IMG/VR virus record: IMGVR_UViG_3300020001_000004
Coordinates: 1 to 32,173 of that record
Direction: 5' to 3' (one strand)
DNA length: 32,173 nucleotides
Origin: a virus
How positions within the stretch are numbered: the stretch's first letter is position 1; each line of letters starts with the position of its first letter. A program made the position numbers and the translations under genes. The notes beneath the pieces were generated by a model. The model searched no databases. It saw nothing but the letters and a program-made list of their open reading frames with translations, and had not been told where the DNA came from. Below are positions 16,108 to 23,569 of the stretch, piece after piece.

Positions 16108-17964
16108 TTATTTATTCCAAGCCTCATGTGTTGAAGTCCTGTTTATTTTAATCCAAGCACTGTCCGCCTCCGCCTCTACTCTTCCCTTCGGATCATTAAT
16201 GAATAATCTCACATTCGCATCCTGTTTTGCCATTCTATAAATAAATTCAGTCTGCGCAGTTTGTGGATTCAATGCTTGTTTTGCAATATCTTCTTCTTCT
16301 TTAGATTGCTGTCCAAACATTGGCCTTGGTTTCCCTTGTTCATCATATATAGCATTCAATACCATTTTTTGTCTAAATTTTTCAATCCCCGCGACGGCCT
16401 TATCTACCCATTCAAATCCGGTAAGTTTTGAAATAATCTCTAGAACGGTCTGAAGTGGACCAAGAACATAATCCAGAATGACCACGCCTAATCCCCTGAA
16501 GAAATTTTCTACTTTAGTGTCCCATCCAGACGAAATCATTCTTTTTTCCCAATCGGAATAGATTTTACTTGCAGCCATTACCGCACCGATAAAAGCCGTT
16601 ATGGCTATGATAATTATACCAATAGGATTGGCTGCAAGCGCAGTATTCCATAACCATGTTGCCGCTGTCACAACTTTCATCCACACAGCATAAATCCCAG
16701 CAACAATATTCCAAGAAATGATAATCGCTTTCAGGGTAATCAGTGCAACTGCCACCCATTTTAAAACATTTAACCAAAATAATAATGTCTTAGCGTTGGC
16801 TTGAGTGCCCTTATCCATTGAATTGAACTCCTGAGTTGCTATCTCATTACCGTTCACCAAAAGTAAAACGCCCCGTAAGGTCTGATTCAATCTTTTAAGA
16901 AAATGTGAATAAGCCCCCGTGCCATCATCAATGGAAAGTATCAATCCCTGATAGGCCGCTTTTAAAAGCGTGACTGATCCGATATAAGTATCCAGCCTCT
17001 TCGATGCAATAATATTTGTATATCCGGATTGAACTTGTTGTAGAACTAATGTTTCGGCTTCTACTTGTTTTAAATTTCTAACCAATATCTGTGCGGATAC
17101 CGCAGTCCTCCTACCGAATTTATTAAATGCCGGAGTAAGTGTATCTACATGTTTGGCAATATTTTCAAGAACCTGGCTATAGGTATGTCCCTTACGTCTA
17201 CTGTCAATAAAAATGTTTCTCAATGATGTAGCACTCATGTGCGCATCAATTCCAGCATTGGCCAATGCTCCCAATAATGCCACTGTTCGCTCAAAGGAAA
17301 TACCTACAGCATTCGCCGCTCCTGCCACAATAGGCAACGAAGTCTCCAGTTTAGTAAAACTCAACGCCGTATCGTTTGATCCTTTTGCAAGCACATCCAT
17401 AATGTGTTGGGTGTCACTCCCATCCGTTCTAAAGTTTTGAAATGATCTTGTCATTGCTCCCGCCAATAATGCGGTTCGATCAAGAGCAGCATCCAGGGCA
17501 ATTGACCCTGATACAATAGCTGCGGACATATTTAAGATTTGTGGTAATTCGAATCCAAGTCGAGCTAATTCGATTTGAAGCCCTACTACTTCTGTGGCTG
17601 TCTTGGCGGTGGTAAGACCCAACATTTTTGCTTGATCTGATAGGGCTTTATTTTTCTCAACGGTAGAACCCATGATGGCTGCAAGGTTTGCATTGGCTTG
17701 TTCAAACTGCGAGAATATATCAATTAAATTCCCAACCAATCGAAAGAGTAAATAGCCGCCTATATAAACTCCAAATCCACGAAGCATATTATTGATAGTA
17801 GTCAATGGGGACATGAGGGATCGGAATCCACGTTCGGCCCTGGCCAATCCTATTTCTGCCTTTCCTGCAAAGCCATGAAGATTCCTGGACATTTTACCAA
17901 TGACTCCTGACATTTTATCTACAGCGGTAAAAATCGTGGGTATTGTAAATTGTCTTCCGGCCAT
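16108..17964 (-). CDS. Tail tape measure protein
   Basis: This 618-residue protein sets tail length and is ejected with DNA. It has an N-terminal helical part with repeated small residues (MSRNLHGFAGKAEIGLARAE), a TP901-type core with LGLTTAKTATEVVGLQIELA and AGAANAVGISFERTVALLGA (about 204-223), and a hydrophobic block of two to three membrane-type segments at about 390-465 (for example AANPIGIIIIAITAFIGAVM). The size would correspond to a tail roughly 90 nm long if the usual ratio of about 0.15 nm per residue holds. It begins 1 nt after the -1 frame of the tail chaperone ends, the usual arrangement. Confidence 0.88.
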   Translation of the reverse strand: MAGRQFTIPTIFTAVDKMSGVIGKMSRNLHGFAGKAEIGLARAERGFRSLMSPLTTINNMLRGFGVYIGGYLLFRLVGNLIDIFSQFEQANANLAAIMGSTVEKNKALSDQAKMLGLTTAKTATEVVGLQIELARLGFELPQILNMSAAIVSGSIALDAALDRTALLAGAMTRSFQNFRTDGSDTQHIMDVLAKGSNDTALSFTKLETSLPIVAGAANAVGISFERTVALLGALANAGIDAHMSATSLRNIFIDSRRKGHTYSQVLENIAKHVDTLTPAFNKFGRRTAVSAQILVRNLKQVEAETLVLQQVQSGYTNIIASKRLDTYIGSVTLLKAAYQGLILSIDDGTGAYSHFLKRLNQTLRGVLLLVNGNEIATQEFNSMDKGTQANAKTLLFWLNVLKWVAVALITLKAIIISWNIVAGIYAVWMKVVTAATWLWNTALAANPIGIIIIAITAFIGAVMAASKIYSDWEKRMISSGWDTKVENFFRGLGVVILDYVLGPLQTVLEIISKLTGFEWVDKAVAGIEKFRQKMVLNAIYDEQGKPRPMFGQQSKEEEDIAKQALNPQTAQTEFIYRMAKQDANVRLFINDPKGRVEAEADSAWIKINRTSTHEAWNK

Positions 17965-17965
17965 T

Positions 17966-18136
17966 TTATTTTTTGTCTTTCAATTCTTTAATCTGCTTCT
18001 CAATGTCATTGTACCAAAATTCAATTCCTTGATAGTCTTGTGCATCAATAAAAAGGTCGCCTATTATTTCGGGCGACCATTTGGTATCTCTCACAACGGA
18101 CTTAATGACGTTCTCCAGGCTTTCTTCGTCTATAAA
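17966..18136 (-). CDS. Frameshift extension of the tail assembly chaperone
   Basis: A -1 shift on the run of nine T residues at 18142-18134 (minus strand AAT TTT TTT TTA TAG) replaces the stop by 56 more residues, beginning FIDEESLENVIKS and containing WSPEIIGDLF and GIEFWYNDIEKQIKEL. The extension ends at TAA 17968-17966, directly before the tape measure ATG. The phase, slippery site, length and position are those of the G/GT pair of lambda and similar pairs in other long-tailed phages. The long form would bind the tape measure and tube subunits during assembly. It has no start codon of its own. Confidence 0.82.
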   Translation of the reverse strand, partial: FIDEESLENVIKSVVRDTKWSPEIIGDLFIDAQDYQGIEFWYNDIEKQIKELKDKK

Positions 18137-18540
18137 AAAAAATTAGCGATTGATTGCCCCACCGAAGAATCTTCCGAGTCCAATAATTTTATTATCGTTT
18201 TTGCTTGATCTGTCAATGCTGAAATTAGGGCGATGGGGAGCGCATACAAATCGGTCAATTTCGTTCCCTGTAAACAAGCCTGAATTTGCGCAGTGCTTAA
18301 TCTTGGTTTATACTTCAGTTCTTCCAATTCTACTTTTCCTGATTCATCTTTGATCGGAAATTTTAATTTTTGAGTTATTGTTCCTCGATCATCAATTGTC
18401 AACATCCCCTCGCAGATAGCACCAATCATTGAATCAATGCTATCTTTTTTATCCTCCCTTTTTTTTTCACCAATCTTTTTTAAGTCCAACCATTTGTTCA
18501 CCTCTGCCGTGGCTACTTCAGTTGCGATTTTTATATCCAT
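18130..18540 (-). CDS. Tail assembly chaperone, short form
   Basis: The 136-residue short form starts at ATG 18540, one base after the tail tube stop; a longer frame from 18570 would overlap the tube gene. It is helical and charged, with a KKIGEKKREDKKDSIDSMIG stretch (about 21-40), and ends QSIANFFL at the slippery site. Chaperones at this position (between tube and tape measure) coat the tape measure before tube assembly. It is made together with the longer frameshifted form. There is no sequence similarity that I can recognise; the assignment rests on position and on the frameshift. Confidence 0.75.
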   Translation of the reverse strand: MDIKIATEVATAEVNKWLDLKKIGEKKREDKKDSIDSMIGAICEGMLTIDDRGTITQKLKFPIKDESGKVELEELKYKPRLSTAQIQACLQGTKLTDLYALPIALISALTDQAKTIIKLLDSEDSSVGQSIANFFL

Positions 18541-18541
18541 A

Positions 18542-18955
18542 CTACCCTGATATTTTTTTGAGTAAGCCACTGCCAGAAAGTTTTAATTTAATGGTAGCTG
18601 AGTTTGCATTCAATTGAATGTCTCCTACTGGACTTCCAACTCCTTTATAAACCGTTCCGTTGATGTGAGAGACGGTCCATGTTGCATCAACCGGATCCCC
18701 CGACATGGCATTAAGTTTTTCCAGGTCTAATCTTGAATTCATATCCCCGGCGATGGTGCATTCCAAGGACCAACGATTACGATTCAATTTCTTGATAATC
18801 TGCCCTGCGCCATCGATCATATTTGAATCGTCCTCATTACGGAATCCGCCTGGATCATACGTACTATCCTCATTGGCTTTCGGGAAAAGAACGCCCTGCC
18901 CCAACGTTGGATGGTTGAATGTGAGTTCGATAATATCCCCGCCTACAGATGGCAT
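18542..18955 (-). CDS. Tail tube protein
   Basis: This 137-residue beta-rich protein follows the sheath gene. Landmarks are VGGDIIELTFNHPTLGQGVL at the N terminus, a loop with YDPGGFRNEDDSNMIDGAGQ (33-52), the LNRNRWSLECTIAGDM strand and the final strand NSATIKLKLSGSG. A small protein with this arrangement directly after the sheath is the inner tube of a contractile tail (Mu gpM, T4 gp19 role). It begins 11 nt after the sheath stop and is followed by the chaperone gene after 1 nt. Confidence 0.75.
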   Translation of the reverse strand: MPSVGGDIIELTFNHPTLGQGVLFPKANEDSTYDPGGFRNEDDSNMIDGAGQIIKKLNRNRWSLECTIAGDMNSRLDLEKLNAMSGDPVDATWTVSHINGTVYKGVGSPVGDIQLNANSATIKLKLSGSGLLKKISG

Positions 18956-18966
18956 ATTCTTTTATT

Positions 18967-20493
18967 TTAAAGTGTCCCGAAATTAAATCCAGCCTGTGCT
19001 GTTGTGCTGGCAATCCGTACAAATCCACTTCTTTTATATCGGAAGAAAGTTTCTAATCTATCCGGATTGACTGTACTGATTGCAACTGTAATGCTGGCTT
19101 GCATGAATGAGGCCTGAACAATCAATTGACGAGCCGATAGATCATCCGCATAAGCGTCAAGGATTGATTTCCACATTTTCGGCTTCACCACATTTTGTGC
19201 CGTAACAATATCTGCATCATTGGCTATGGAGTGATTTTCTACATTGATTGCTTCAAGTAGATGATACCCAAACTTTACATTCCAATCAATGTTTAAATTA
19301 CGGCAATAGCGGAATTGAGGTGGATTTTCTCCAAGAGGGTGATATGTTGTTACGAAATCTTCAACCTTATATAACCCGGTTGTCAAATTAACAGTGGAAC
19401 ATCCTTTCTTAACAAATGCATCCCGATTGTTGTAGGTAGCCATACTACCAATTTGCAATGTTGCTGGCACTGGCATATCAGGATAGAATGATCCGGCCAC
19501 GTCCAAATTGGGATTGTTTTGTGCTTGCAGACTAAACAGATAGGCCATATTAGCGGCTGCTTCGAAGGTGAATCCTGCACTCGCAGGTGCTGGGGCCAAA
19601 GCAATCGTGACGTTGAGAGATCGCGCGTCTGTAATTGCTGAAGGATCATCGACTATAGAGCCGGTAATGGCAATCAATGGCTTCATAATGATCCCTGCAT
19701 ATCTTCCCGTAGGATTGATTGGATCCGGAATACCATTAAAGGCTTCAAGAGTGGCCATCGTATTTGAATCCGTTGAATACCCATTGATCACAATTGTATT
19801 CCAATCTCCACCGAATAAAGCAAGAGCCGCAGCAATGCTGGGCGTTCCACTTCCGGACGCGGTGGTTACAATCGAATAACTCATGCCCAATGAATTACCT
19901 CCATTGTCCATTGTGATAATCAACTCATTTGAGGTAAGTCCTTTCCACTTGGAAGTAAAGATTGCTTCATACCCGGCATTATAACCAATGACAGGGGCAC
20001 CCACGGCTGCATTAACTGCATCTTGCATTTTTTGTGCAATGGTGGAGGATGTATCGGTAGTAACAATATTGATTGCATAAGAAACACCATCCATATTTTC
20101 ACGCCCGGCAATATTCAAATAATGTGTTCCGTTTGCGTTGGGTGTACCAATGGCAGTAACCGTGATCTGTTTTGCTGTAGCCCCCGGAGCGGCAGCTTGT
20201 GGATAAACAACTGTGGGAATCCCTCCTACTCCATCCCCGGCAAGAGGTGGGCGAAGGATACGCATGATGTGATAAATTGGTGAGCCGTATCCATAAAGGA
20301 CTCCGGCTTGTTGTGCGCTTGTTACTGCAACTGGATTAAGTGAAAGAGTAGATTGATTGGCATCATTTGCCTCGGCTAATATTGCAATTCTTTGAGGAAG
20401 ATTTGGGGTTACCTGGCTAAAATTACCTTTCGTGATTTTGTACCCTACAATTCTGGATATGCGGTCGAGGGTTACTGCGTCAGATAATGCCAT
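18967..20493 (-). CDS. Contractile tail sheath protein, Mu gpL-like
   Basis: This 508-residue protein forms the contractile sheath. The N terminus has the strand ISRIVGYKITKGNFSQVTPN (about 12-31), followed by RIAILAEAN, and the YGYGSPIYHIMRILRP segment (about 67-82) that is typical of Mu gpL-like sheaths. Later landmarks are ALFGGDWNTIVINGYS (about 226-241), FSLQAQNNPNLDVAGSFYPD and FRYCRNLNIDWNVKFGYHLL (about 399-418), and the C-terminal strand SGFVRIASTTAQAGF. It is the first gene of the tail module and has its own promoter and operator about 35-75 bp upstream. Its start lies 16 bases after a small hairpin in the leader. Confidence 0.88.
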   Translation of the reverse strand: MALSDAVTLDRISRIVGYKITKGNFSQVTPNLPQRIAILAEANDANQSTLSLNPVAVTSAQQAGVLYGYGSPIYHIMRILRPPLAGDGVGGIPTVVYPQAAAPGATAKQITVTAIGTPNANGTHYLNIAGRENMDGVSYAINIVTTDTSSTIAQKMQDAVNAAVGAPVIGYNAGYEAIFTSKWKGLTSNELIITMDNGGNSLGMSYSIVTTASGSGTPSIAAALALFGGDWNTIVINGYSTDSNTMATLEAFNGIPDPINPTGRYAGIIMKPLIAITGSIVDDPSAITDARSLNVTIALAPAPASAGFTFEAAANMAYLFSLQAQNNPNLDVAGSFYPDMPVPATLQIGSMATYNNRDAFVKKGCSTVNLTTGLYKVEDFVTTYHPLGENPPQFRYCRNLNIDWNVKFGYHLLEAINVENHSIANDADIVTAQNVVKPKMWKSILDAYADDLSARQLIVQASFMQASITVAISTVNPDRLETFFRYKRSGFVRIASTTAQAGFNFGTL

Positions 20494-20508
20494 ACACTCT
20501 TAATTTTA

Positions 20509-20527
20509 GAACGAAAATCATTCGTTC
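20509..20527 (-). promoter_or_regulatory. Perfect inverted repeat in the leader of the tail module
   Basis: GAACGAA and TTCGTTC are perfect 7-bp arms around a 5-nt centre. The repeat lies just after the -7 element at the likely start of the tail transcript. It has no T-run, so it is not a terminator. It may be a second operator or a stabilising 5' stem in the mRNA. Confidence 0.5.
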
Positions 20528-20558
20528 CAAAGTCAATTTTTAATTTTTTCCCTTTCAA
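20528..20558 (-). promoter_or_regulatory. Promoter of the tail module
   Basis: On the minus strand TTG (20558-20556) lies 20 bp before TGACTTTG (20535-20528), close to the TTG / TAnnTTTG pattern of Bacteroidota; only the second base of the -7 element differs. The -33 element is within the inverted-repeat operator, as at the regulator promoter. The leader to the sheath ATG at 20493 would be about 30 nt. Confidence 0.55.
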
Positions 20559-20567
20559 GGGGAAAAA
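20543..20567 (-). promoter_or_regulatory. Inverted-repeat operator, copy 2
   Basis: The 25 bases are identical to those at 6278-6302 but on the minus strand. The flanks differ, so this is not a larger duplication. The stop codon of the last glycosyltransferase gene (TGA at 20557-20555) and the codons before it lie inside the element, so it serves both as coding end and as regulatory site. It is probably bound by the ribbon-helix-helix protein encoded at 6321-6518. Confidence 0.7.
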
Positions 20568-21331
20568 AGACTCGATAATCCAAACAAGTCTGGCACTATC
20601 TTAATTTTCTGTCCTCCCATATCTTTGATTATAAAGCCTTCTGGATTGGCTTCCAGTTCGGGAGAATTGTAATCTGATAATAGTCCTTGTAATTTATTAC
20701 CATGTTGACCGGCACTCGAATTACGAATTTTACGTTCAATATCTTTTCGAACCCAAGAATAATGGTGCATGGGCTGACTTAATCTAACCACATCGGATTC
20801 ATTGATTACTCGCGTAGGATCGCAATAATAAGGGTAGGTTGATCGGCCTGCTTTAGTGTCACTGCGTAATTCATGAATGAATGGGACAAAGTATCCATCA
20901 ATTTCTTCTAGCCTCCACACAGGACGTTTAAAGTATGTATAAATTGGGCAAACTGATCCGGAGTAGCCTGCTTGAACATATTCCTCTTTAAGCGCACAAA
21001 AATTCTCATAATATTCATCACAATCAACATGAAGAAAATGTGAACATTTGTGTTCCCTCGCAATGTCCAATCCAATGTTTCTTTTTCGAACTTCATTTAT
21101 TGTTCCTCCTAATTCGAAATTGGGTTTATATTCTGCTAAGATTATTTTATTGGGTTCATTAAATCCTGATGGATCAAAATCCATTAACGGATTATATCTC
21201 TCTCCAAAGTTTGAAACTTTCTGAAATATTATTATCACCAAATCAACATGCTCGATCATGCTATTGATTGATCCAGGCAATAATTCCATACTGTCCCATG
21301 CGTTGTAAATTGCAGCTAATCGCGTTTCCAT
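20555..21331 (-). CDS. Glycosyltransferase, GT-A fold, GT2/GT92-like
   Basis: The 258-residue protein begins with a variant nucleotide-binding strand and has HFLHVDCDEYY at about 98-108, where Asp103 and Asp105 form the DxD metal and nucleotide-sugar site. EVRKRNIGLDIAREHKCSHF (80-99) is the helix typical of GT2-like enzymes just before DxD. A PMHHYSWVRKDIERKI motif follows near residue 190. No membrane segment is seen, so it acts in the cytosol. It is the last gene of the cassette, and its stop lies in the tail operator. Donor and acceptor are unknown. Confidence 0.75.
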   Translation of the reverse strand: METRLAAIYNAWDSMELLPGSINSMIEHVDLVIIIFQKVSNFGERYNPLMDFDPSGFNEPNKIILAEYKPNFELGGTINEVRKRNIGLDIAREHKCSHFLHVDCDEYYENFCALKEEYVQAGYSGSVCPIYTYFKRPVWRLEEIDGYFVPFIHELRSDTKAGRSTYPYYCDPTRVINESDVVRLSQPMHHYSWVRKDIERKIRNSSAGQHGNKLQGLLSDYNSPELEANPEGFIIKDMGGQKIKIVPDLFGLSSLFSP

Positions 21332-21337
21332 ATAAAC

Positions 21338-22063
21338 CTATAAATGTACCAATGCGTTGTTTACCATTTCAGAATAAACGCTCGGTGTCATTGTGCCTTT
21401 GATGTCATCTGTGGATAGTCCGAACAGTGTCTTGCCTCTTTGTAGAAAATTGTTTCTTCCTTCTTCAAACCATGCGTCTGACCGTTCGTAAATTTTATCC
21501 TTAACACCACCATCGGAGTAATGGTTGTGCTTGAACTTCATTGGAGATACCGTATTCCTATTTACCAGTTCAGCAACAAGTGTCATTTCGGTATCACACC
21601 AGGCATGTTTGTAAGATGGGTGATAAACATACCCGAAACGATTGAAGTAAACCCAATCCATTATTGGTAATGTGATCACCCAATCCTGAATCCCATCATC
21701 TGTTTTTAATATCCAATCAATTTTACCGTCCATTATAATTTGGAGGCTCTTTGCCCACCCTTCAGGACATTCAAAGTCATCTGAAATGACGATAAGAAAA
21801 TCCCCAGGCTCTCCCCGGTATTTAGAATACCACTGAGCCACGACATTGATCGCGTCAATGGCCGACCTATTTGGATGGATGAAGGTTGAAAAGTTAAGTG
21901 TTGGGAACTTATTTGAATAGTTCCATAATTCAGGATCGTCACCGTCAAGGCTTAGGATGTATTCGATTTCAGTTTCAGGAACCCCTGAGTTTGCAATCCA
22001 TTTCCTACCCGTCTCAAGAGCAAGCTGTGGCCTTCCCCTGCTCGGATGAATTACAGTAACCAT
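21338..22063 (-). CDS. Glycosyltransferase, GT2-like; paralogue of the one at 26862-27575
   Basis: The 241-residue protein has SRGRP (8-12), VISDDFECPEGW (92-103) as the acidic metal site and the phrase GYVYHPSYKHAWCDTE (144-159). The same three motifs in the same order occur in the enzyme at 26862-27575 (SRGRP, MSDDMLFVLEGW, GYIYHPSYKSFSCDAE), so the two are paralogues. The start overlaps the preceding methyltransferase by 13 nt, exactly as the paralogue overlaps its own upstream gene. The cytosolic GT-A fold is likely; substrates are unknown. Confidence 0.75.
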   Translation of the reverse strand: MVTVIHPSRGRPQLALETGRKWIANSGVPETEIEYILSLDGDDPELWNYSNKFPTLNFSTFIHPNRSAIDAINVVAQWYSKYRGEPGDFLIVISDDFECPEGWAKSLQIIMDGKIDWILKTDDGIQDWVITLPIMDWVYFNRFGYVYHPSYKHAWCDTEMTLVAELVNRNTVSPMKFKHNHYSDGGVKDKIYERSDAWFEEGRNNFLQRGKTLFGLSTDDIKGTMTPSVYSEMVNNALVHL

Positions 22064-22542
22064 AAATCAGGATTAATAAAGTTTGAAACCGACGTAGCCC
22101 ACGCTCCATCACTTGCCCAATCTATCATGTATTTGTATTTGGTAAGCTGAGGCCTCATTTGATAGCCGTGTTCCGCCGCAGGTTCGGTATCATGTGCCAC
22201 GACAACTTTTGCATGATGCAATAGTCCTAAACTTATTTTACGGTGTTCCCCAGGCGCTTCATCGACTAAGGCAACCCCCCATTCCTTTCGCCATGGAATG
22301 TTATCCCAATTTTCAACATGGGTACTTCCATATTTATCGGCCCATTCTTTATTGGAATCGTAGGTGAAAAACTCAAGCCCTTCATCTTTGCAATATTGGC
22401 GAAGGTATTCAGTCGATCCAATCCCACATCCAAGTTCAAGGACCGGGAGTTTAAATTGCTTTGTCGCTTCGAGTGCGGCCCAAAGTAGGTAGCGATGATT
22501 CGACCAATTACCAACTACCGCTAGGAATTCCTCTTTTTTCAT
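22051..22542 (-). CDS. SAM-dependent methyltransferase, class I
   Basis: The 163-residue protein has the motif I sequence PVLELGCGIGSTEYL (33-47), the glycine-rich loop that binds S-adenosylmethionine, and an acidic end of strand 2 (FFTYDSNKEW). Another strand, WGVALVDEAPGEHR, would be motif IV. It is shorter than most of the family and appears to consist of the Rossmann core only. In this cassette it may methylate a sugar or a peptide. It overlaps the preceding gene by ATGA. Confidence 0.72.
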   Translation of the reverse strand: MKKEEFLAVVGNWSNHRYLLWAALEATKQFKLPVLELGCGIGSTEYLRQYCKDEGLEFFTYDSNKEWADKYGSTHVENWDNIPWRKEWGVALVDEAPGEHRKISLGLLHHAKVVVAHDTEPAAEHGYQMRPQLTKYKYMIDWASDGAWATSVSNFINPDLWLL

Positions 22543-23021
22543 AATAAATTTTTCACAAGTGCCATACGCCCGAAGGCATTGATTTCATTCTTGCCTGTTA
22601 ACGGAAGATTGTTCGTAAGCAATAATAATTCGTTCTTACTAATCATGTATCTGAATTCTTCAAATATTTCGAATGGCTCGCCTTTCGCTTTCTTTGCCTG
22701 AAGTGCATTCAAAAATGTATGAGGATTAATCCCCCAATCAATATTACCTATTCGAATGATGTTAAAGTTTTCAAAAAATTGCTGCACTAACGTCTCCATC
22801 CTTTTCTTGTGTTCAATGTATGGCGACCATGAATAATATCTTGAAATGGTGCTGAAATAAAATAGGCATTTGTCTCTTGGTTGCGCTAATAAGATTTTAC
22901 TCTCTTTTGCGAATTGATATTCATCCCGGCAAGAACTATTCGAAACACCAGAAGCAAAGAAGATTGCTCCCTTCCTATCTTTCAATGCTTTTGCAATGTC
23001 TCCGTTTCCTATTATTGCCAT
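22539..23021 (-). CDS. Compact NAD-dependent epimerase/reductase-like protein (SDR type)
   Basis: With the start at 23021 the protein has 160 residues. AIIGNGDIAKAL (2-13) is a Rossmann glycine motif, and YFSTISRYYSWSPYIEHKKR contains Ser57/Thr58 and Tyr68-x3-Lys72, the catalytic YxxxK pattern. IIRIGNIDWGINPHTFLNAL follows as in dTDP-sugar epimerases and reductases. At 160 residues it is half as long as the usual extended SDR enzyme and lacks most of the substrate domain, so it may be a reduced enzyme or use a partner. A longer frame to 23048 overlaps the upstream gene by more and lacks support. Confidence 0.6.
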   Translation of the reverse strand: MAIIGNGDIAKALKDRKGAIFFASGVSNSSCRDEYQFAKESKILLAQPRDKCLFYFSTISRYYSWSPYIEHKKRMETLVQQFFENFNIIRIGNIDWGINPHTFLNALQAKKAKGEPFEIFEEFRYMISKNELLLLTNNLPLTGKNEINAFGRMALVKNLL

Positions 23022-23569
23022 TTCGGTAAGATAAAAAGTGAGTCCCAATAATTGAATCCTGCACCATGGCGTGTTTCGTAATAATGTTGAGTGAATTTAT
23101 AGCCCAATGCTCTGAGTTTGTTTTCCATCATGTTCATTTCAAAAAGTTTGTAAATGCCAGTATGAAGATGAAATTCAATTGAAAGCTGTCTAGCCGGGGG
23201 CTTCTCAAGGGTCATAATGATCTCATATTCGCTTCCCTCGACATCCATTTTTATTAAATCCCACAATCCTTTGATTGTTTTTTCGCTATAGCTAGCGATT
23301 GTGTATGACCGGACTTCATTGCCAAGCTTGATTCTTGTTGCTTGAGGATCGGCATTTTTCTCAACTCCAACCCATCCTGTTTCTCCGGTGATCGCACAGC
23401 GATCATAATTTTCTTCCTGCCCAAGAAACAAATCAATGTCTACCGGATAAACGTTGTGGCCCAATTCCCGCATTTTGTCCGTGAACCCGAAACCACGGCA
23501 TCCAATATCAAGAATGTTTGCCCTCTCTGGAAGTAAGTCAAGGTCCACCGAATGTTCTGCTATTATCAT
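23012..23569 (-). CDS. FkbM-family methyltransferase
   Basis: Starting at ATG 23569, which overlaps the preceding stop by ATGA, the protein has 185 residues; a longer frame up to 23611 would overlap by 46 nt. The SAM-binding motif is NILDIGCRGFGFTDKM (18-33), and LIKMDVEGSEYEIIM (105-119) is the hallmark of the FkbM family. These enzymes methylate oxygen atoms of sugars and other small molecules. It is probably one of the sugar-decorating enzymes of the cassette. Confidence 0.75.
   Translation of the reverse strand: MIIAEHSVDLDLLPERANILDIGCRGFGFTDKMRELGHNVYPVDIDLFLGQEENYDRCAITGETGWVGVEKNADPQATRIKLGNEVRSYTIASYSEKTIKGLWDLIKMDVEGSEYEIIMTLEKPPARQLSIEFHLHTGIYKLFEMNMMENKLRALGYKFTQHYYETRHGAGFNYWDSLFILPKWQ

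Noticed and set aside
20543-20567. Intrinsic terminator for the sugar cassette
   Set aside because: The inverted repeat has A-rich sequence and not a T-run after it on the minus strand, and an identical copy lies at a promoter; an operator is the better reading.
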